Shown here piece by piece: positions 15,220-24,075 of a DNA stretch of 45,655 nt. The notes beneath the pieces are model-generated. The model was given only the letters and a program-made list of their open reading frames with translations, had not been told where the DNA came from and searched no databases. This DNA is from an uncultured Bacteroidales bacterium (lineage in GTDB: Bacteria > Bacteroidota > Bacteroidia > Bacteroidales > Paludibacteraceae): positions 1 to 45,655 of the forward strand of contig CAMJDT010000015.1 in the NCBI GenBank assembly GCA_946404495.1, in the 5' to 3' direction. Made by a program: the position numbers and the translations under genes. How positions within the stretch are numbered: the stretch's first letter is position 1; every line of letters begins with the position of its first letter.

Positions 15220-17529
15220 ATGCATACATTACGAATTTGGATCGTGGCATTGGTAATGCCGGTGGTATTGGTAGGATGCGCGAAGAAGGAGGTGAGTGAA
15301 GAGGAACGGATGAACCGCTTCATTGACCAACTCATGCTTCGCATGACACCCGAAGAAAAAATGGGTCAGCTGAACCTGCCGGTAGGCGGCGATATAGCAA
15401 CCGGCGAACCGCGAGTCAGTCATTCGGCCGAGGATATCAGAATAGGTCGCGTAGGCGGACTATTTAACCTGAAAGGTGCCAACCAGATTCGCGAGGTGCA
15501 GCGTATCGCGGTGGAGGAGAGTAGGTTGGGGATTCCGCTGATCTTTGGAATGGACGTTATTCACGGCTACGAGACGGTCTTCCCGATTCCGTTGGGATTG
15601 TCGTGCACGTGGGATATGGAGGCCATCGAGCGTTCGGCAGAGATAGCGGCAGCAGAAGCTACGGCCGACGGCATAGCGTGGACCTTCTCGCCGATGGTGG
15701 ATATATGCCACGACGGTCGCTGGGGCCGCATCAGTGAGGGCGGCGGCGAAGATCCGTACTTGGGGAGTCGTATCGCGGAAGCTATGGTACGGGGTTATCA
15801 GGGCGAGAGGCTGAGCGATCCGGCGACGATGATGGCCTGCGTGAAGCATTTTGCGCTATACGGCGCTGTAGAGGCCGGACGCGAATATAACAGTACGTAC
15901 GTGGACGATTACACGATGTACAACGAGTATTTCCCTCCATACAAAGCTGCAATTGATGCAGGTGCGGGTTCGGTGATGGCAGCATTCAATACCGTTCACG
16001 GCGTGCCTTGTACGGGCAATAGATGGTTGCTGACGGATGTGTTGAGGGGAGAGTGGGGGTTCGACGGCTTCGTGGTGTCGGACTACTGCGGATTGGAGCA
16101 GTTGGCGGATAACGGTGTCTCAGCGTCGCTGGAGGAAAGCGCTATACAGAGTCTCTATGCCGGTTTGGATATGGATATGGTTTCAACGGGACTACTGAAC
16201 CTGAATGAAGCCGTCAAGGCCGGTCGTTGCCGGATGGAAGCGATCGAGCAGGCCTGTCGCAGGGTGCTGGAGGCGAAATACAAACTCGGACTCTTTGACG
16301 ACCCGTACCGTTACTGCGATTCCACGCGCAGGGAGCAGGTCATATTGTGTGATGAACATCGCCGCGAGGCACGTCGTATTGCGGGCGAGAGTATGATCTT
16401 GCTGAAGAACGAGAAACAACTGCTTCCGCTCAAGAAGACAGGCACGATTGCGTTGATCGGTCCGCTTGCGGATACGCGCACGAATATGCCGGGTACATGG
16501 TCCGTGGCGGCTGTGCCGGAGAGGTATAAGACGCTGCGTGAGGGCCTGGAGGATGCGCTGCAAGGCACGGGAGCACGATTGCTCTATGCCAAAGGCTCCA
16601 ACCTGATGTACGACGCGCAGATAGAGGCCAATGCGACGCTGTTCGGTCACGAGATACGGGATAGCCGTAGTGCGGAAGTGATGAAGAAGGAGGCGCTGCA
16701 GATAGCTCGTCAGGCGGATGTGATTGTCGCTGCAATGGGAGAGTCGAGCGAGATGTCGGGCGAGAGTGCCTCGTGCGTAAATATCGAGATGCCGGATGCG
16801 CAGCATGATCTGTTGGCGGAGCTGGTAAAAACTGGTAAACCGATCGTGCTGGTACATTTTGCCGGACGGCCGACCGTGCTCAATTGGGAGACGGAAAACC
16901 TGCCGGCTATCGTGGAGAGTTGGTTCGGCGGCAGTGAGGCTGCGGATGCGATTGCGGATATACTGTTCGGTGAGGTTAATCCCTCGGGAAGACTCAGCGT
17001 GCAGCTGCCGCGCCATGTAGGGCAGTATCCCTTCTCGTATCGTCAGATGCGCACCTCGCGTCCGAATCCGAGTAATACGTTCCGCAAGTATGTCACCTGC
17101 TATCTGGATGTAGAGAACACACCGCTCTATCCCTTTGGATACGGACTGAGTTATACCACGTTTACATACTCGGATTTTCACCTGACGGACAGCGTGCTCA
17201 CGATCACGCCGGGCGTGACGTTCGCTACGATACCGGAGGCTTGTGTGACGGTGACGAATACGGGTCAAAAAGAAGGCAGCGAGGTGGTGCAACTCTATAT
17301 CGCGGACCGTGTAGCCAAAGGCGTGCGACCGATGAAGGAGTTAAGAGGCTTTGAGCGCATCACCTTGGCTCCGGGTGAGAGTCGCGAGGTACGGTTTACG
17401 CTGGATGTGGATCGCTTGGGCTACTACGAACCGGATACGTTCACTTGGACGCTTGAGACCGGCGAGGTGGATATTATGATCGGACCGAATTCACGCGACG
17501 TTGAATCCAAAACCCTCAGGGTTTTGTAA
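15220..17529 (+). CDS. bglX: GH3 beta-glucosidase lipoprotein, BglX-like
   Basis: 769 residues. Signal with lipobox (VVLVGCAKK), so anchored to a membrane and acting outside the cytoplasm. GH3 N-domain: IPLIFGMDVIHGYETVFPIP, then KHFALYGAVEAGREYN and GFVVSDYCGL; the aspartate of VSDY is residue 288, the expected catalytic nucleophile. GH3 C-domain follows (LPLKKTGTIALIGPLA, AMGESSEMSGESAS with the probable acid/base region). A fibronectin-III-like domain closes the protein (VTNTGQKEGSEVVQLY, KELRGFERI). Removes terminal beta-linked glucose from oligosaccharides. Single-gene unit with its own promoter; a heptamer array and terminator follow. Confidence 0.92.
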   Translation: MHTLRIWIVALVMPVVLVGCAKKEVSEEERMNRFIDQLMLRMTPEEKMGQLNLPVGGDIATGEPRVSHSAEDIRIGRVGGLFNLKGANQIREVQRIAVEESRLGIPLIFGMDVIHGYETVFPIPLGLSCTWDMEAIERSAEIAAAEATADGIAWTFSPMVDICHDGRWGRISEGGGEDPYLGSRIAEAMVRGYQGERLSDPATMMACVKHFALYGAVEAGREYNSTYVDDYTMYNEYFPPYKAAIDAGAGSVMAAFNTVHGVPCTGNRWLLTDVLRGEWGFDGFVVSDYCGLEQLADNGVSASLEESAIQSLYAGLDMDMVSTGLLNLNEAVKAGRCRMEAIEQACRRVLEAKYKLGLFDDPYRYCDSTRREQVILCDEHRREARRIAGESMILLKNEKQLLPLKKTGTIALIGPLADTRTNMPGTWSVAAVPERYKTLREGLEDALQGTGARLLYAKGSNLMYDAQIEANATLFGHEIRDSRSAEVMKKEALQIARQADVIVAAMGESSEMSGESASCVNIEMPDAQHDLLAELVKTGKPIVLVHFAGRPTVLNWETENLPAIVESWFGGSEAADAIADILFGEVNPSGRLSVQLPRHVGQYPFSYRQMRTSRPNPSNTFRKYVTCYLDVENTPLYPFGYGLSYTTFTYSDFHLTDSVLTITPGVTFATIPEACVTVTNTGQKEGSEVVQLYIADRVAKGVRPMKELRGFERITLAPGESREVRFTLDVDRLGYYEPDTFTWTLETGEVDIMIGPNSRDVESKTLRVL

Positions 17530-17556
17530 ATTGATAATTGACAATTGAAAATTGAT
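17529..17556 (+). repeat. Heptamer array across the bglX stop codon
   Basis: Four 7-base units in a row: AATTGAT, AATTGAC, AATTGAA, AATTGAT. The first base is the last A of the TAA stop. Each unit carries TGA, so stops occur in all three frames. Confidence 0.85.
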
Positions 17557-17564
17557 ATTATATG

Positions 17565-17595
17565 AAAGAAGCGGGTCAGATGACTCGCTTCTTTT
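17565..17595. terminator. Hairpin terminator of bglX, possibly shared with tRNA-Val
   Basis: AGAAGCG (17567-17573) pairs with CGCTTCT (17586-17592), extended inward by G-T, G-C and T-A, and outward by A-T pairs; loop CAGATG; TTTT follows on the plus strand. It lies 2 bases from the tRNA 3' end on the other strand, where the trailing T run is shorter. Confidence 0.75.
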
Positions 17596-17596
17596 G

Positions 17597-17671
17597 TGGG
17601 CGCTGACGGATTCGAACCGCCGACCCTCTGCTTGTAGGGCAGATGCTCTAAACCAGCTGCGCTAAGCGCCC
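17597..17671 (-). tRNA. tRNA-Val (anticodon UAC) with C33
   Basis: 75 nt, all four arms fold: acceptor GGGCGCT/AGCGCCC, D arm GCGC/GAGC, anticodon stem TCTGC/GCAGA, five-base variable loop GGGTC, T arm GGCGG-TTCGAAT-CCGTC, discriminator A; CCA is not encoded. The seven-base anticodon loop reads CCTACAA, so the anticodon is UAC (valine) but position 33 is C instead of the near-universal U. In the D stem, G12 faces A23, which do not pair. Both changes would be repaired by T. A promoter is at 17702-17733. Confidence 0.85.
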
Positions 17672-17701
17672 GATTTTTGCCTTCTCTCTCGAAAGCGGGT
17701 G

Positions 17702-17733
17702 CAAAAGTACTGCTTTTTTTTGACATGACCAAA
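17702..17733 (-). promoter_or_regulatory. tRNA-Val promoter
   Basis: Minus strand: TTTGGTCATG (TTTG 17733-17730), 20-bp spacer, TACTTTTG (17709-17702), about 30 bases before the mature 5' end. Confidence 0.75.
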
Positions 17734-17757
17734 TTTTTTTGCAAAAAAATGCATTTT

Positions 17758-18423
17758 TTAGTGCATTTTTTTTATTTTCCAGTCAAAAAAGGCCTTTTTT
17801 TGAATTTTTGGCACGAAAATTAGCAGTGTAAATGTGAAAATCGTTGCGAACAACGCACCCCCAAAAAGATCCTCCACAAAGTGCATACTGAGATAGATCC
17901 GGCTATAGGCTCCGAGGAAGGCCAGGAGGAAAAAGAGGAGTTGCCAACCGTAGTTGGATTTATGCTGACACACGATGATGGATAGCGTCAGAAACAGGGC
18001 GAAGAGCGAGACGGTATGACCGGAAGGCATTGAGTACCACTCTCCCATTTTAACTCCATCGACGAGGGGCAATGTGACATCCGGATAGTAGTCAGCGAAG
18101 TACCGCAAGGGTCGCGGGGTGGAGAAGAGGTACTTGAGTTGCTGCACGATGAGTCCGCCGATAGCGAGGTCGGTGAGCAGGAAGAGTGACCAACCGGCCT
18201 TGTAGAAGAGTAAGCCGAGTACGACTACGTAGGGTACCCACTCTCCCATTTTGGTGTAGTAACGCATAAACGTATCGAGCCAAGGCAGGTGAGAGGCGTT
18301 GAGTGCGAGGTGCACGGCAGCCTTGTCGCAGCCGAAGCCGACGATACCCGTAACGAGGAGAAAGACGGCTGTGAGCGCCAGAAAGACGTACGGAAGGCGA
18401 ATGTCAGCGAACTTTCTGTCCAT
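17758..18423 (-). CDS. PAP2-family membrane phosphatase
   Basis: 221 residues with five to six membrane helices. The three catalytic motifs are complete: KYLFSTPRP (97-105), PSGH (133-136) and SRIYLSMHFVED (174-185, nucleophilic histidine at 181). Such enzymes dephosphorylate undecaprenyl pyrophosphate, phosphatidylglycerophosphate or phosphatidate at the outer face of the inner membrane. The start codon lies inside the end of the endonuclease gene (20-bp overlap), indicating coupled translation. With pssA two genes upstream, a lipid substrate is plausible but not shown. Confidence 0.88.
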   Translation of the reverse strand: MDRKFADIRLPYVFLALTAVFLLVTGIVGFGCDKAAVHLALNASHLPWLDTFMRYYTKMGEWVPYVVVLGLLFYKAGWSLFLLTDLAIGGLIVQQLKYLFSTPRPLRYFADYYPDVTLPLVDGVKMGEWYSMPSGHTVSLFALFLTLSIIVCQHKSNYGWQLLFFLLAFLGAYSRIYLSMHFVEDLFGGALFATIFTFTLLIFVPKIQKKAFFDWKIKKMH

Positions 18424-19888
18424 CGAGGGTGTAGTATTGGTTGTCCTTGAGGATATAGAGTACGCCGTTTCTCAGTACGAGCCGCGCTTTTTGTGATGTT
18501 TCCGATTGCGGATTACTGACGGAGGTAGGCGCGATGGGTTTGCGTTTCAACAGGTACAACTCCTGCATGCAGGCGCGCTTGGAGGTAGAGGTACCAACCG
18601 AGCGGATTCGGATGCTGTTGGTGGAGGAAGGAATCGTGGTTTGGTAGCGTACTTCGTTGCGCGTCTCCTGCGAGACGGTCTCGCGGATCGAGCGGATGAG
18701 GGTGGATTCGGCGTAGATATCTATCTGCATTGAGGTAGCGCTGTTGTAGGGCGAAGCGCGAAAGACGAGGATAGCCGAGTCGGCGAGGTTGAGGCCGGAG
18801 AAAGCGATCTCACCTTCGGTGGACGATTTTCCCATCGTTATGGATGACGAGCCGTTCGACTGGATGCCGGCATTGGCGCTGCCGCCTTCCACTGCATTGA
18901 CGAGAGCCGCTGTGATTGCCGGCAGGTTGATCAGCGTATCGAAGAGATGGAGGGTGTCAACGGGTGCGATGTACTCAGTGCAGACGGCTGTTCCGGCCGT
19001 GCAGGTGAGCGAATCGAGATTGACCGTCTGCCCCTGTCGGTTGCCCCAGATAAATTCCACGAGTTCGGGATAGTCGATGAAGGGGTTGCGGTTGTGCTGG
19101 ATAGAAGAGATGCGATCGGCACGGCAGATCTCCTTGTCGGAGACAGGATCCTCGCGGTGCCAGTCGAGCAGCACTTGAATCAGCCAAGGCTTGAATTCCA
19201 GGTAGGAGTCGTTGTCCATCGCATTGGCTGCATTAAAGGGCGAGGTTCCGCTTACCCAGGTGTAGTCTTCGTAAGCCGTAGCGATATAGAAATAGGCGCG
19301 GGCGAAGTCTCCACGGTATTCCGGAGCGGGTTCGAAGCAGATATAACCGCAGGTGGAACTGGTGGCTTTGGCCATCTTAAACGATCCGTTGTCGAACTTA
19401 TCGGCCTTGGTCATATGTCCCGGGGGATAGTTGGATTTCTGACCGTTGGCACGCTGGTCAGAGGGGTTAAGATGATACAGATCCTTGTAGGCTGCATTTT
19501 CAGTTCCTCCCCACCAGGATTTGGGGAAACAGTGCTCAATATTGAGCGAGCAGCCGGATTCGCCTTGTTTGGCGGGGTAATAGCGTACGCTGTTGGAGTA
19601 CATATCCCAGATGCTTCCGTCCTCGCGGATGTCGGTCTCCGGGAAGGCTTGCCAGGTACCATAGGCCTTGAGATCGCCGGCCATCCATTCGGGAGGATTA
19701 TTGGTGGAGTGGTAGGTGGTATTGCCGTAGTTATAGCGCACTCCCCCGCTAATAGAGTCATGGAGGGCGGACTTGAGGGTCGAGTCACTCAGACCATTGA
19801 TATGGCTGTAGTAACCGGCAGGTATGTCCTCCGCCGCGAGGCTGAAGGAAATGAGGACAAAGACAAGGAGGGAGAGCGTCTGTTTCAT
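18404..19888 (-). CDS. Secreted endonuclease I with C-terminal tail
   Basis: 494 residues from the ATG at 19888, which opens signal peptide MKQTLSLLVFVLISFSLAAE; an upstream extension of the frame overlaps pssA and is not used. The endonuclease I domain shows NIEHCFPKSWWGG (the catalytic His/metal site), DLYHLNPSDQRANGQKSNYP and FEPAPEYRGDFARAYFYIAT, then HNRNPFIDYPELVEFIWG. These enzymes cut DNA non-specifically outside the cell. A beta-rich domain follows, and the last 30 residues (RLVLRNGVLYILKDNQYYTL, DGQKVR) resemble the tail of the 31435-32607 protein and may be a short secretion or anchoring signal. Start overlaps the pssA stop by ATGA. Confidence 0.88.
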   Translation of the reverse strand: MKQTLSLLVFVLISFSLAAEDIPAGYYSHINGLSDSTLKSALHDSISGGVRYNYGNTTYHSTNNPPEWMAGDLKAYGTWQAFPETDIREDGSIWDMYSNSVRYYPAKQGESGCSLNIEHCFPKSWWGGTENAAYKDLYHLNPSDQRANGQKSNYPPGHMTKADKFDNGSFKMAKATSSTCGYICFEPAPEYRGDFARAYFYIATAYEDYTWVSGTSPFNAANAMDNDSYLEFKPWLIQVLLDWHREDPVSDKEICRADRISSIQHNRNPFIDYPELVEFIWGNRQGQTVNLDSLTCTAGTAVCTEYIAPVDTLHLFDTLINLPAITAALVNAVEGGSANAGIQSNGSSSITMGKSSTEGEIAFSGLNLADSAILVFRASPYNSATSMQIDIYAESTLIRSIRETVSQETRNEVRYQTTIPSSTNSIRIRSVGTSTSKRACMQELYLLKRKPIAPTSVSNPQSETSQKARLVLRNGVLYILKDNQYYTLDGQKVR

Positions 19889-20595
19889 TGGATTGACTTT
19901 TTTACAGGGTATTGAATAATATTCATCGCAACATACAAGGCAATGCAGGCTGTTCCGCTGAAGAACACCACGTAGATTTCTTCCATCAAGACGGCCATAA
20001 CAATGCCGAATCCGATGAACAGAACACAGATCACGAGGAAGGTGATGACGATCGATTTTTCCTTGCGGAAGGACTTGAAGCTGAAGAACGGTATCTCCGC
20101 ATTCATGAGATAGCAGCTCACCAGCGAAAATGCCAGCAGCAACCACGGAATCCAGGTGTTCAGGATCAGCAGACCCGGCAACGAGCAAATGCCTCCCCAG
20201 AAGATGGCATTGGCCGGCGTGGCGAGACCGATGAAGGACTCGTGCTGACGTTCATCTACACTGAACTTAGCCAAACGCAGCGCTGAGAAAGCAGCCATCA
20301 GGAGTGCTATGAGCGCCCACCAACCGATGATAGGTCTGAGATAGCAGAACAGCATCATCGCGGGTGCAAGGCCGAAGGTGATATCATCAGCCAAGGAGTC
20401 GAGCTGGACGCCAATCGGGCTGGGGACCTTCAGCAGACGGGAACTCAGGCCGTCGAAGAAATCGAAGAACGCTCCTAAGAGGATGAAAGCGAAGGCCCAC
20501 ATGAATTCATTTTGGGTCGCCAGATATACGGCTACGCTGCCGCAGAGGAGGTTGCAGGCGGTGATGGAATCGGGGATTATACGTTTGTAGTTCAT
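19885..20595 (-). CDS. pssA: CDP-diacylglycerol-serine O-phosphatidyltransferase
   Basis: 236 residues from the ATG at 20595 (MNYKRIIPDSITACNLLCGS). CDP-alcohol phosphotransferase signature DGLSSR-x8-G-x3-D-x3-D: D48, G49, R53, G62, D66, D70; Ser stands where Ala is usual before Arg. Seven or so membrane helices. Makes phosphatidylserine from CDP-diacylglycerol and serine, the precursor of phosphatidylethanolamine. The family position among type II PssA proteins is supported by length and NLLCG start. Lies between an AmpG-like transporter and the endonuclease gene, with which it is translationally coupled. Confidence 0.9.
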   Translation of the reverse strand: MNYKRIIPDSITACNLLCGSVAVYLATQNEFMWAFAFILLGAFFDFFDGLSSRLLKVPSPIGVQLDSLADDITFGLAPAMMLFCYLRPIIGWWALIALLMAAFSALRLAKFSVDERQHESFIGLATPANAIFWGGICSLPGLLILNTWIPWLLLAFSLVSCYLMNAEIPFFSFKSFRKEKSIVITFLVICVLFIGFGIVMAVLMEEIYVVFFSGTACIALYVAMNIIQYPVKKSIQ

Positions 20596-20623
20596 GAGAG
20601 ATGGGGTATTGGAGATTGGAAAG

Positions 20624-21976
20624 TTAGGATTTGTTGCCGTAGTGGGGATCCACGGTGCGATAGACCGCCGTGGTGACGCCAACGGTGGCAACGGAGCAGA
20701 TGATAGCGATCCAGAAGAACGCTTCGTAGCCTACCTTCAGTTCGATCGAACCGGCTACAAAGCCCGGCAAGATCATACTCAGTGCCATGAAGGCGGTGCA
20801 GATCGCATAGTGCGAGGTCTTGTATTCGCCCTGCGAGATATACATCATATAGAGCATATAGGCCGTGAAACCGAATCCGTAGCCGAATTGCTCCACGGAT
20901 ATGGCGCTGCCGATGAGCCAAAGGTCTTGCGGTTGGGCGGCACTGAGATAGACGTAGGCGAGGTTGGGTACGGTGAGCGCCAAGGCCATCGGCCAAAGGG
21001 AGCGTTTGAGGCCCTTGCGGGAGATATACACGCCACCTAAGATACCTCCGGCCAGTAGGCATAGCACGCCTATCGTGCCGTAGAGCAGTCCGACCATATC
21101 GGTACTCAAGGCCAATCCGCCGCCGAAGAGTTGTCCGCCGCGTTCCGTTACCTCGCGACTATCCACGAGGAAGGGCAGACTCAGTTTGACCAACAGACCT
21201 TCCGGCAGACGGTAGAGCAGCATAAAGATGATGCCCAACCAGATACCTTTCTTGGTAAAGAACGTGCGGAAGGCCTCTGCGATACCTACGCCATCGGTTT
21301 TGGGGCGTGCCGTGTCGCTCGCAGGGCGGGGTAGCATGAAGAGGTGATAGAGGGTGAGGAGGAACAGCACCACAGCCGTTACTCCGAGCGTCAGTTGCCA
21401 AGAGAGGGGGATATTGTCCGTGGCTTTCTCGATACGACCGGCAATGAAGACCAGTACGCCCTGACCGAACACCATTGCGATGCGGTAGAACGTAGAGCGG
21501 ATGCCCACAAAGCGCGCCTGACTCGGCTCGTCGTGTGCCAACATATAATAGCCATCAGCAGCGATGTCGTGCGTAGCTGAAGCAAAAGCCGACAGGATGA
21601 AGAGTACAAGCGTCAGCCAGAAGACGCTGACGGGTGTCTGCTTGGTAGCAATAGTTGCGGCATCGGGATAGGGTAGTGTGAGCGCCAAGAGGACGCAGAG
21701 GACGGTCAGCACCACCTGCATCGTAACGATCCACCAGCGTTTGGTTCGCACCACATCTACCAGCGGACTCCAGAGTCCCTTGAGGAACCAAGGGAAATAG
21801 AGCAGGGTGGTGAAGAAGGCCAGTTGGTCGTTGGGTACACCCATTTTGGCGAACAGCAGGACGCTGATGTTGTTCACCAGAAAATACGGGATACCTTCGG
21901 CTAGATAAAGCGTAGGCACCCAATACCAGGGATTTTTGGTGCCCTGTATCGGATGCCTACGTATAGAATCAGTCAT
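20624..21976 (-). CDS. AmpG-like MFS permease
   Basis: 450 residues, about twelve membrane helices. The start NPWYWVPTLYLAEGIPYFLV and then KGLWSPLVDVVRTKRWWIVT are typical of AmpG-type permeases; AmpG imports anhydro-muropeptides from the periplasm for peptidoglycan recycling. DIAADGYY (helix 5 region) is also characteristic. Starts 7 bp after the PpiD-like gene. The transported substrate in Bacteroidales is inferred from family only. Confidence 0.85.
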   Translation of the reverse strand: MTDSIRRHPIQGTKNPWYWVPTLYLAEGIPYFLVNNISVLLFAKMGVPNDQLAFFTTLLYFPWFLKGLWSPLVDVVRTKRWWIVTMQVVLTVLCVLLALTLPYPDAATIATKQTPVSVFWLTLVLFILSAFASATHDIAADGYYMLAHDEPSQARFVGIRSTFYRIAMVFGQGVLVFIAGRIEKATDNIPLSWQLTLGVTAVVLFLLTLYHLFMLPRPASDTARPKTDGVGIAEAFRTFFTKKGIWLGIIFMLLYRLPEGLLVKLSLPFLVDSREVTERGGQLFGGGLALSTDMVGLLYGTIGVLCLLAGGILGGVYISRKGLKRSLWPMALALTVPNLAYVYLSAAQPQDLWLIGSAISVEQFGYGFGFTAYMLYMMYISQGEYKTSHYAICTAFMALSMILPGFVAGSIELKVGYEAFFWIAIICSVATVGVTTAVYRTVDPHYGNKS

Positions 21977-21983
21977 ATTCGTT

Positions 21984-24005
21984 TTATTGGAAGCGAGCGC
22001 GGTTGTCCGTGATCTCAGCCTTCTCTTCCAGGAGGTTCATCACCTGATACATGAGGCTGTAGGAGGTGTACATATTGAGTTGCGAGATCTCCATCTCTTC
22101 GTTGAACTCGCCCTCTACGCGTGCTTTTTGACCTGCGCATACTACGTACACGCCTTGGTTACCCTTAATAGGAGCTGAGAGTTGGTTGGCCTCGAGTGCC
22201 ATCGTAGCGCCGACTACAGCGGGTTCGGTCATATTACCGAAGCGGTTGCTGCTCAGCGTAACGCCCTCCGCGTGCTGAATGCCGGTGTTAGCAGCCTTGG
22301 CTGCCTCGTCGAGCGTGGTAGCAGAAGAGAGAGCCTTAGCGATGACAGCGGCTTTCTTGTCGTTACGAACGAGTTGCGTCAGCTCACCCTGTACGTCGGA
22401 CATCGGACGATAGTCACCGTCCTTCACGTCGGTCAGCAGGGCTACTACGAACTGGTCGCCGCACTCATGTACATCGCTTACTTCACCCTCTTTGGCCTCG
22501 AATGCCCAACGAACGATGGGACGGCTGTTCTTGAGTTGGTCAACCTTGTCGCTGTTCTCATTGAGGTAATAGGCGGGATAGAGCGTCATACCGGCTTCGC
22601 GGGCTGCGTCGCGGAATTGTTCCTCGGTGGGGTTGTTGACGATGAACTGTTTAGCCTGGTTGTAAAGCATCGAATAGGTCTTCGAAGACGGAGTCACCTT
22701 ACGCTCCATGATGGCCACCTTGGCACGGGGAGTTGCTTTGGCGATGTCCAGGATCTCGAAGGTCTGCTCACCCAGTCCGATAGCTACGGTGAAGCGGTCG
22801 CCGCGTTTGCCGGCAAAGGCTTTCTCAGCTACCTGTTTGTTCTGCGCGCGCAGAGCGTCCTCGGTGAACCAACCCAGTTCGCGATCTTCCTGACCCTCTT
22901 CGGGAGCAATGACTTTGAGCTCTACAGAGTCAGGTACATTGTAACCGCAGTCCATCAGACGAGCCATGCGGAAGGTACGATCCTCGGGGGTATAGATGAG
23001 GTCAGTCACGTTGCCGGCCTTGGCGTCCTTGCCAAAAGCGAAGTCGCGGAACATCTCCGGAACGGTCTGCTCGCTATAGTTACGGCCATCGTACATGAGG
23101 TCGCTATTGGTGTTAACGACGAGGGCAATATCCTCGGTGGTGCAGAACTCATCGCGGAGTGCGTTCATCAGCTCGAGGGTCGAGATGCTGTCCTGCTCGG
23201 AGGGAACGACGGGATAGACGATGTACTCGATCGAGCGGTTGGGCGTCTGTTTATACAGTGCCTTGCGTGCCTCGTACATCTTCTTGAGATCGCTGTTGGA
23301 TACGGTAATCGTGGAGTCAGCAATCGTGTGGAAAGGCTGCATAACGAAGTCAGCCGATACACTGTTCTGACGTGCCTCGAACGCATACTTGGCGTCCAGT
23401 TTGTTGTAGGTCACCAGGTTTTGCATCAGCGAGCTGAATTTCTCCTGCATTTGGGTCAGACGCACTGCATTCTCCCAGTACATCCAGTAGTTCTGAGCCT
23501 GCTGGATGTTGGCGTTCTGCGAGGCGTCCTCGGTTTCCTGCTCGATGGAGTTGAGGAAACGTACCAGATTATCGCGGCTGAATTGACCGTTCTCGTCGTA
23601 GAAAGCACGACGACCGGTGATGAGTTGGTGGGGATGCTGGCCAATGCAGAGCTCACTGAGCTCGTCTTTGGTCACGTCCATGCCAATGCGCTCGGCTTCC
23701 GCACGCAGCGTCCAGTCCATCAGCATCATTTGCCAAACTTGATTGCGAATCTGAGCACTCAGATCCTCGTCCAGGTCGGTGCGACCCGATTCAATTTTGT
23801 ACACTTCTGTCAGTTGATCCTTAGCGGCCTCGTATTCGGTGTAGTGTACCTTGTGTCCCTCAATCTCACCTACGTATTCGCGGCTGCGGTTGAAGAAGGA
23901 ACTACCTGAATTCAAAAAGTCACCAAGGATGAAAGCCAGCATAGCCAAACCCACAATAACGATCAGGGCTACGCCGTGGTTACGAATTCTTTGTAAAGTT
24001 GCCAT
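21984..24005 (-). CDS. PpiD/SurA-type periplasmic folding factor
   Basis: 673 residues with a single N-terminal membrane anchor (NHGVALIVIVGLAMLAFILG) and a large periplasmic part. The SurA-N-like region begins YVGEIEGHKVHYTEYEAAKD and includes NQVWQMMLMDWTLRAEAERI; a parvulin-like domain around residues 340-450 is degenerate (RLMDCGYNVPDSVELKVIAP), and a second chaperone-like part follows. Size and order match Bacteroidetes peptidyl-prolyl isomerases of PpiD type, which help newly exported proteins fold. First gene of a tight run with ampG-like, pssA, endonuclease and PAP2 genes. Confidence 0.85.
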   Translation of the reverse strand: MATLQRIRNHGVALIVIVGLAMLAFILGDFLNSGSSFFNRSREYVGEIEGHKVHYTEYEAAKDQLTEVYKIESGRTDLDEDLSAQIRNQVWQMMLMDWTLRAEAERIGMDVTKDELSELCIGQHPHQLITGRRAFYDENGQFSRDNLVRFLNSIEQETEDASQNANIQQAQNYWMYWENAVRLTQMQEKFSSLMQNLVTYNKLDAKYAFEARQNSVSADFVMQPFHTIADSTITVSNSDLKKMYEARKALYKQTPNRSIEYIVYPVVPSEQDSISTLELMNALRDEFCTTEDIALVVNTNSDLMYDGRNYSEQTVPEMFRDFAFGKDAKAGNVTDLIYTPEDRTFRMARLMDCGYNVPDSVELKVIAPEEGQEDRELGWFTEDALRAQNKQVAEKAFAGKRGDRFTVAIGLGEQTFEILDIAKATPRAKVAIMERKVTPSSKTYSMLYNQAKQFIVNNPTEEQFRDAAREAGMTLYPAYYLNENSDKVDQLKNSRPIVRWAFEAKEGEVSDVHECGDQFVVALLTDVKDGDYRPMSDVQGELTQLVRNDKKAAVIAKALSSATTLDEAAKAANTGIQHAEGVTLSSNRFGNMTEPAVVGATMALEANQLSAPIKGNQGVYVVCAGQKARVEGEFNEEMEISQLNMYTSYSLMYQVMNLLEEKAEITDNRARFQ

Positions 24006-24075
24006 TTTTTTAGTATTGTTAATCTTTAATTATTTTTCGTGTGATGAGTTCCTAATAAATATATATAAGGTGTCG

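Noticed and set aside
16192..17292. 366-codon open frame antisense to bglX
   Set aside because: His/Arg-rich antisense product; the GH3 enzyme covers the whole region.
19889..20188. N-terminal 100-residue extension of endonuclease I
   Set aside because: It overlaps pssA and lacks a signal; the ATG at 19888 gives a perfect signal peptide and an ATGA coupling with pssA.
22182..23909. 575-codon open frame antisense to the ppiD-like gene
   Set aside because: Shadow of a biased coding strand: no start context, no promoter, low-complexity composition; the opposite strand has a complete PpiD-type protein.
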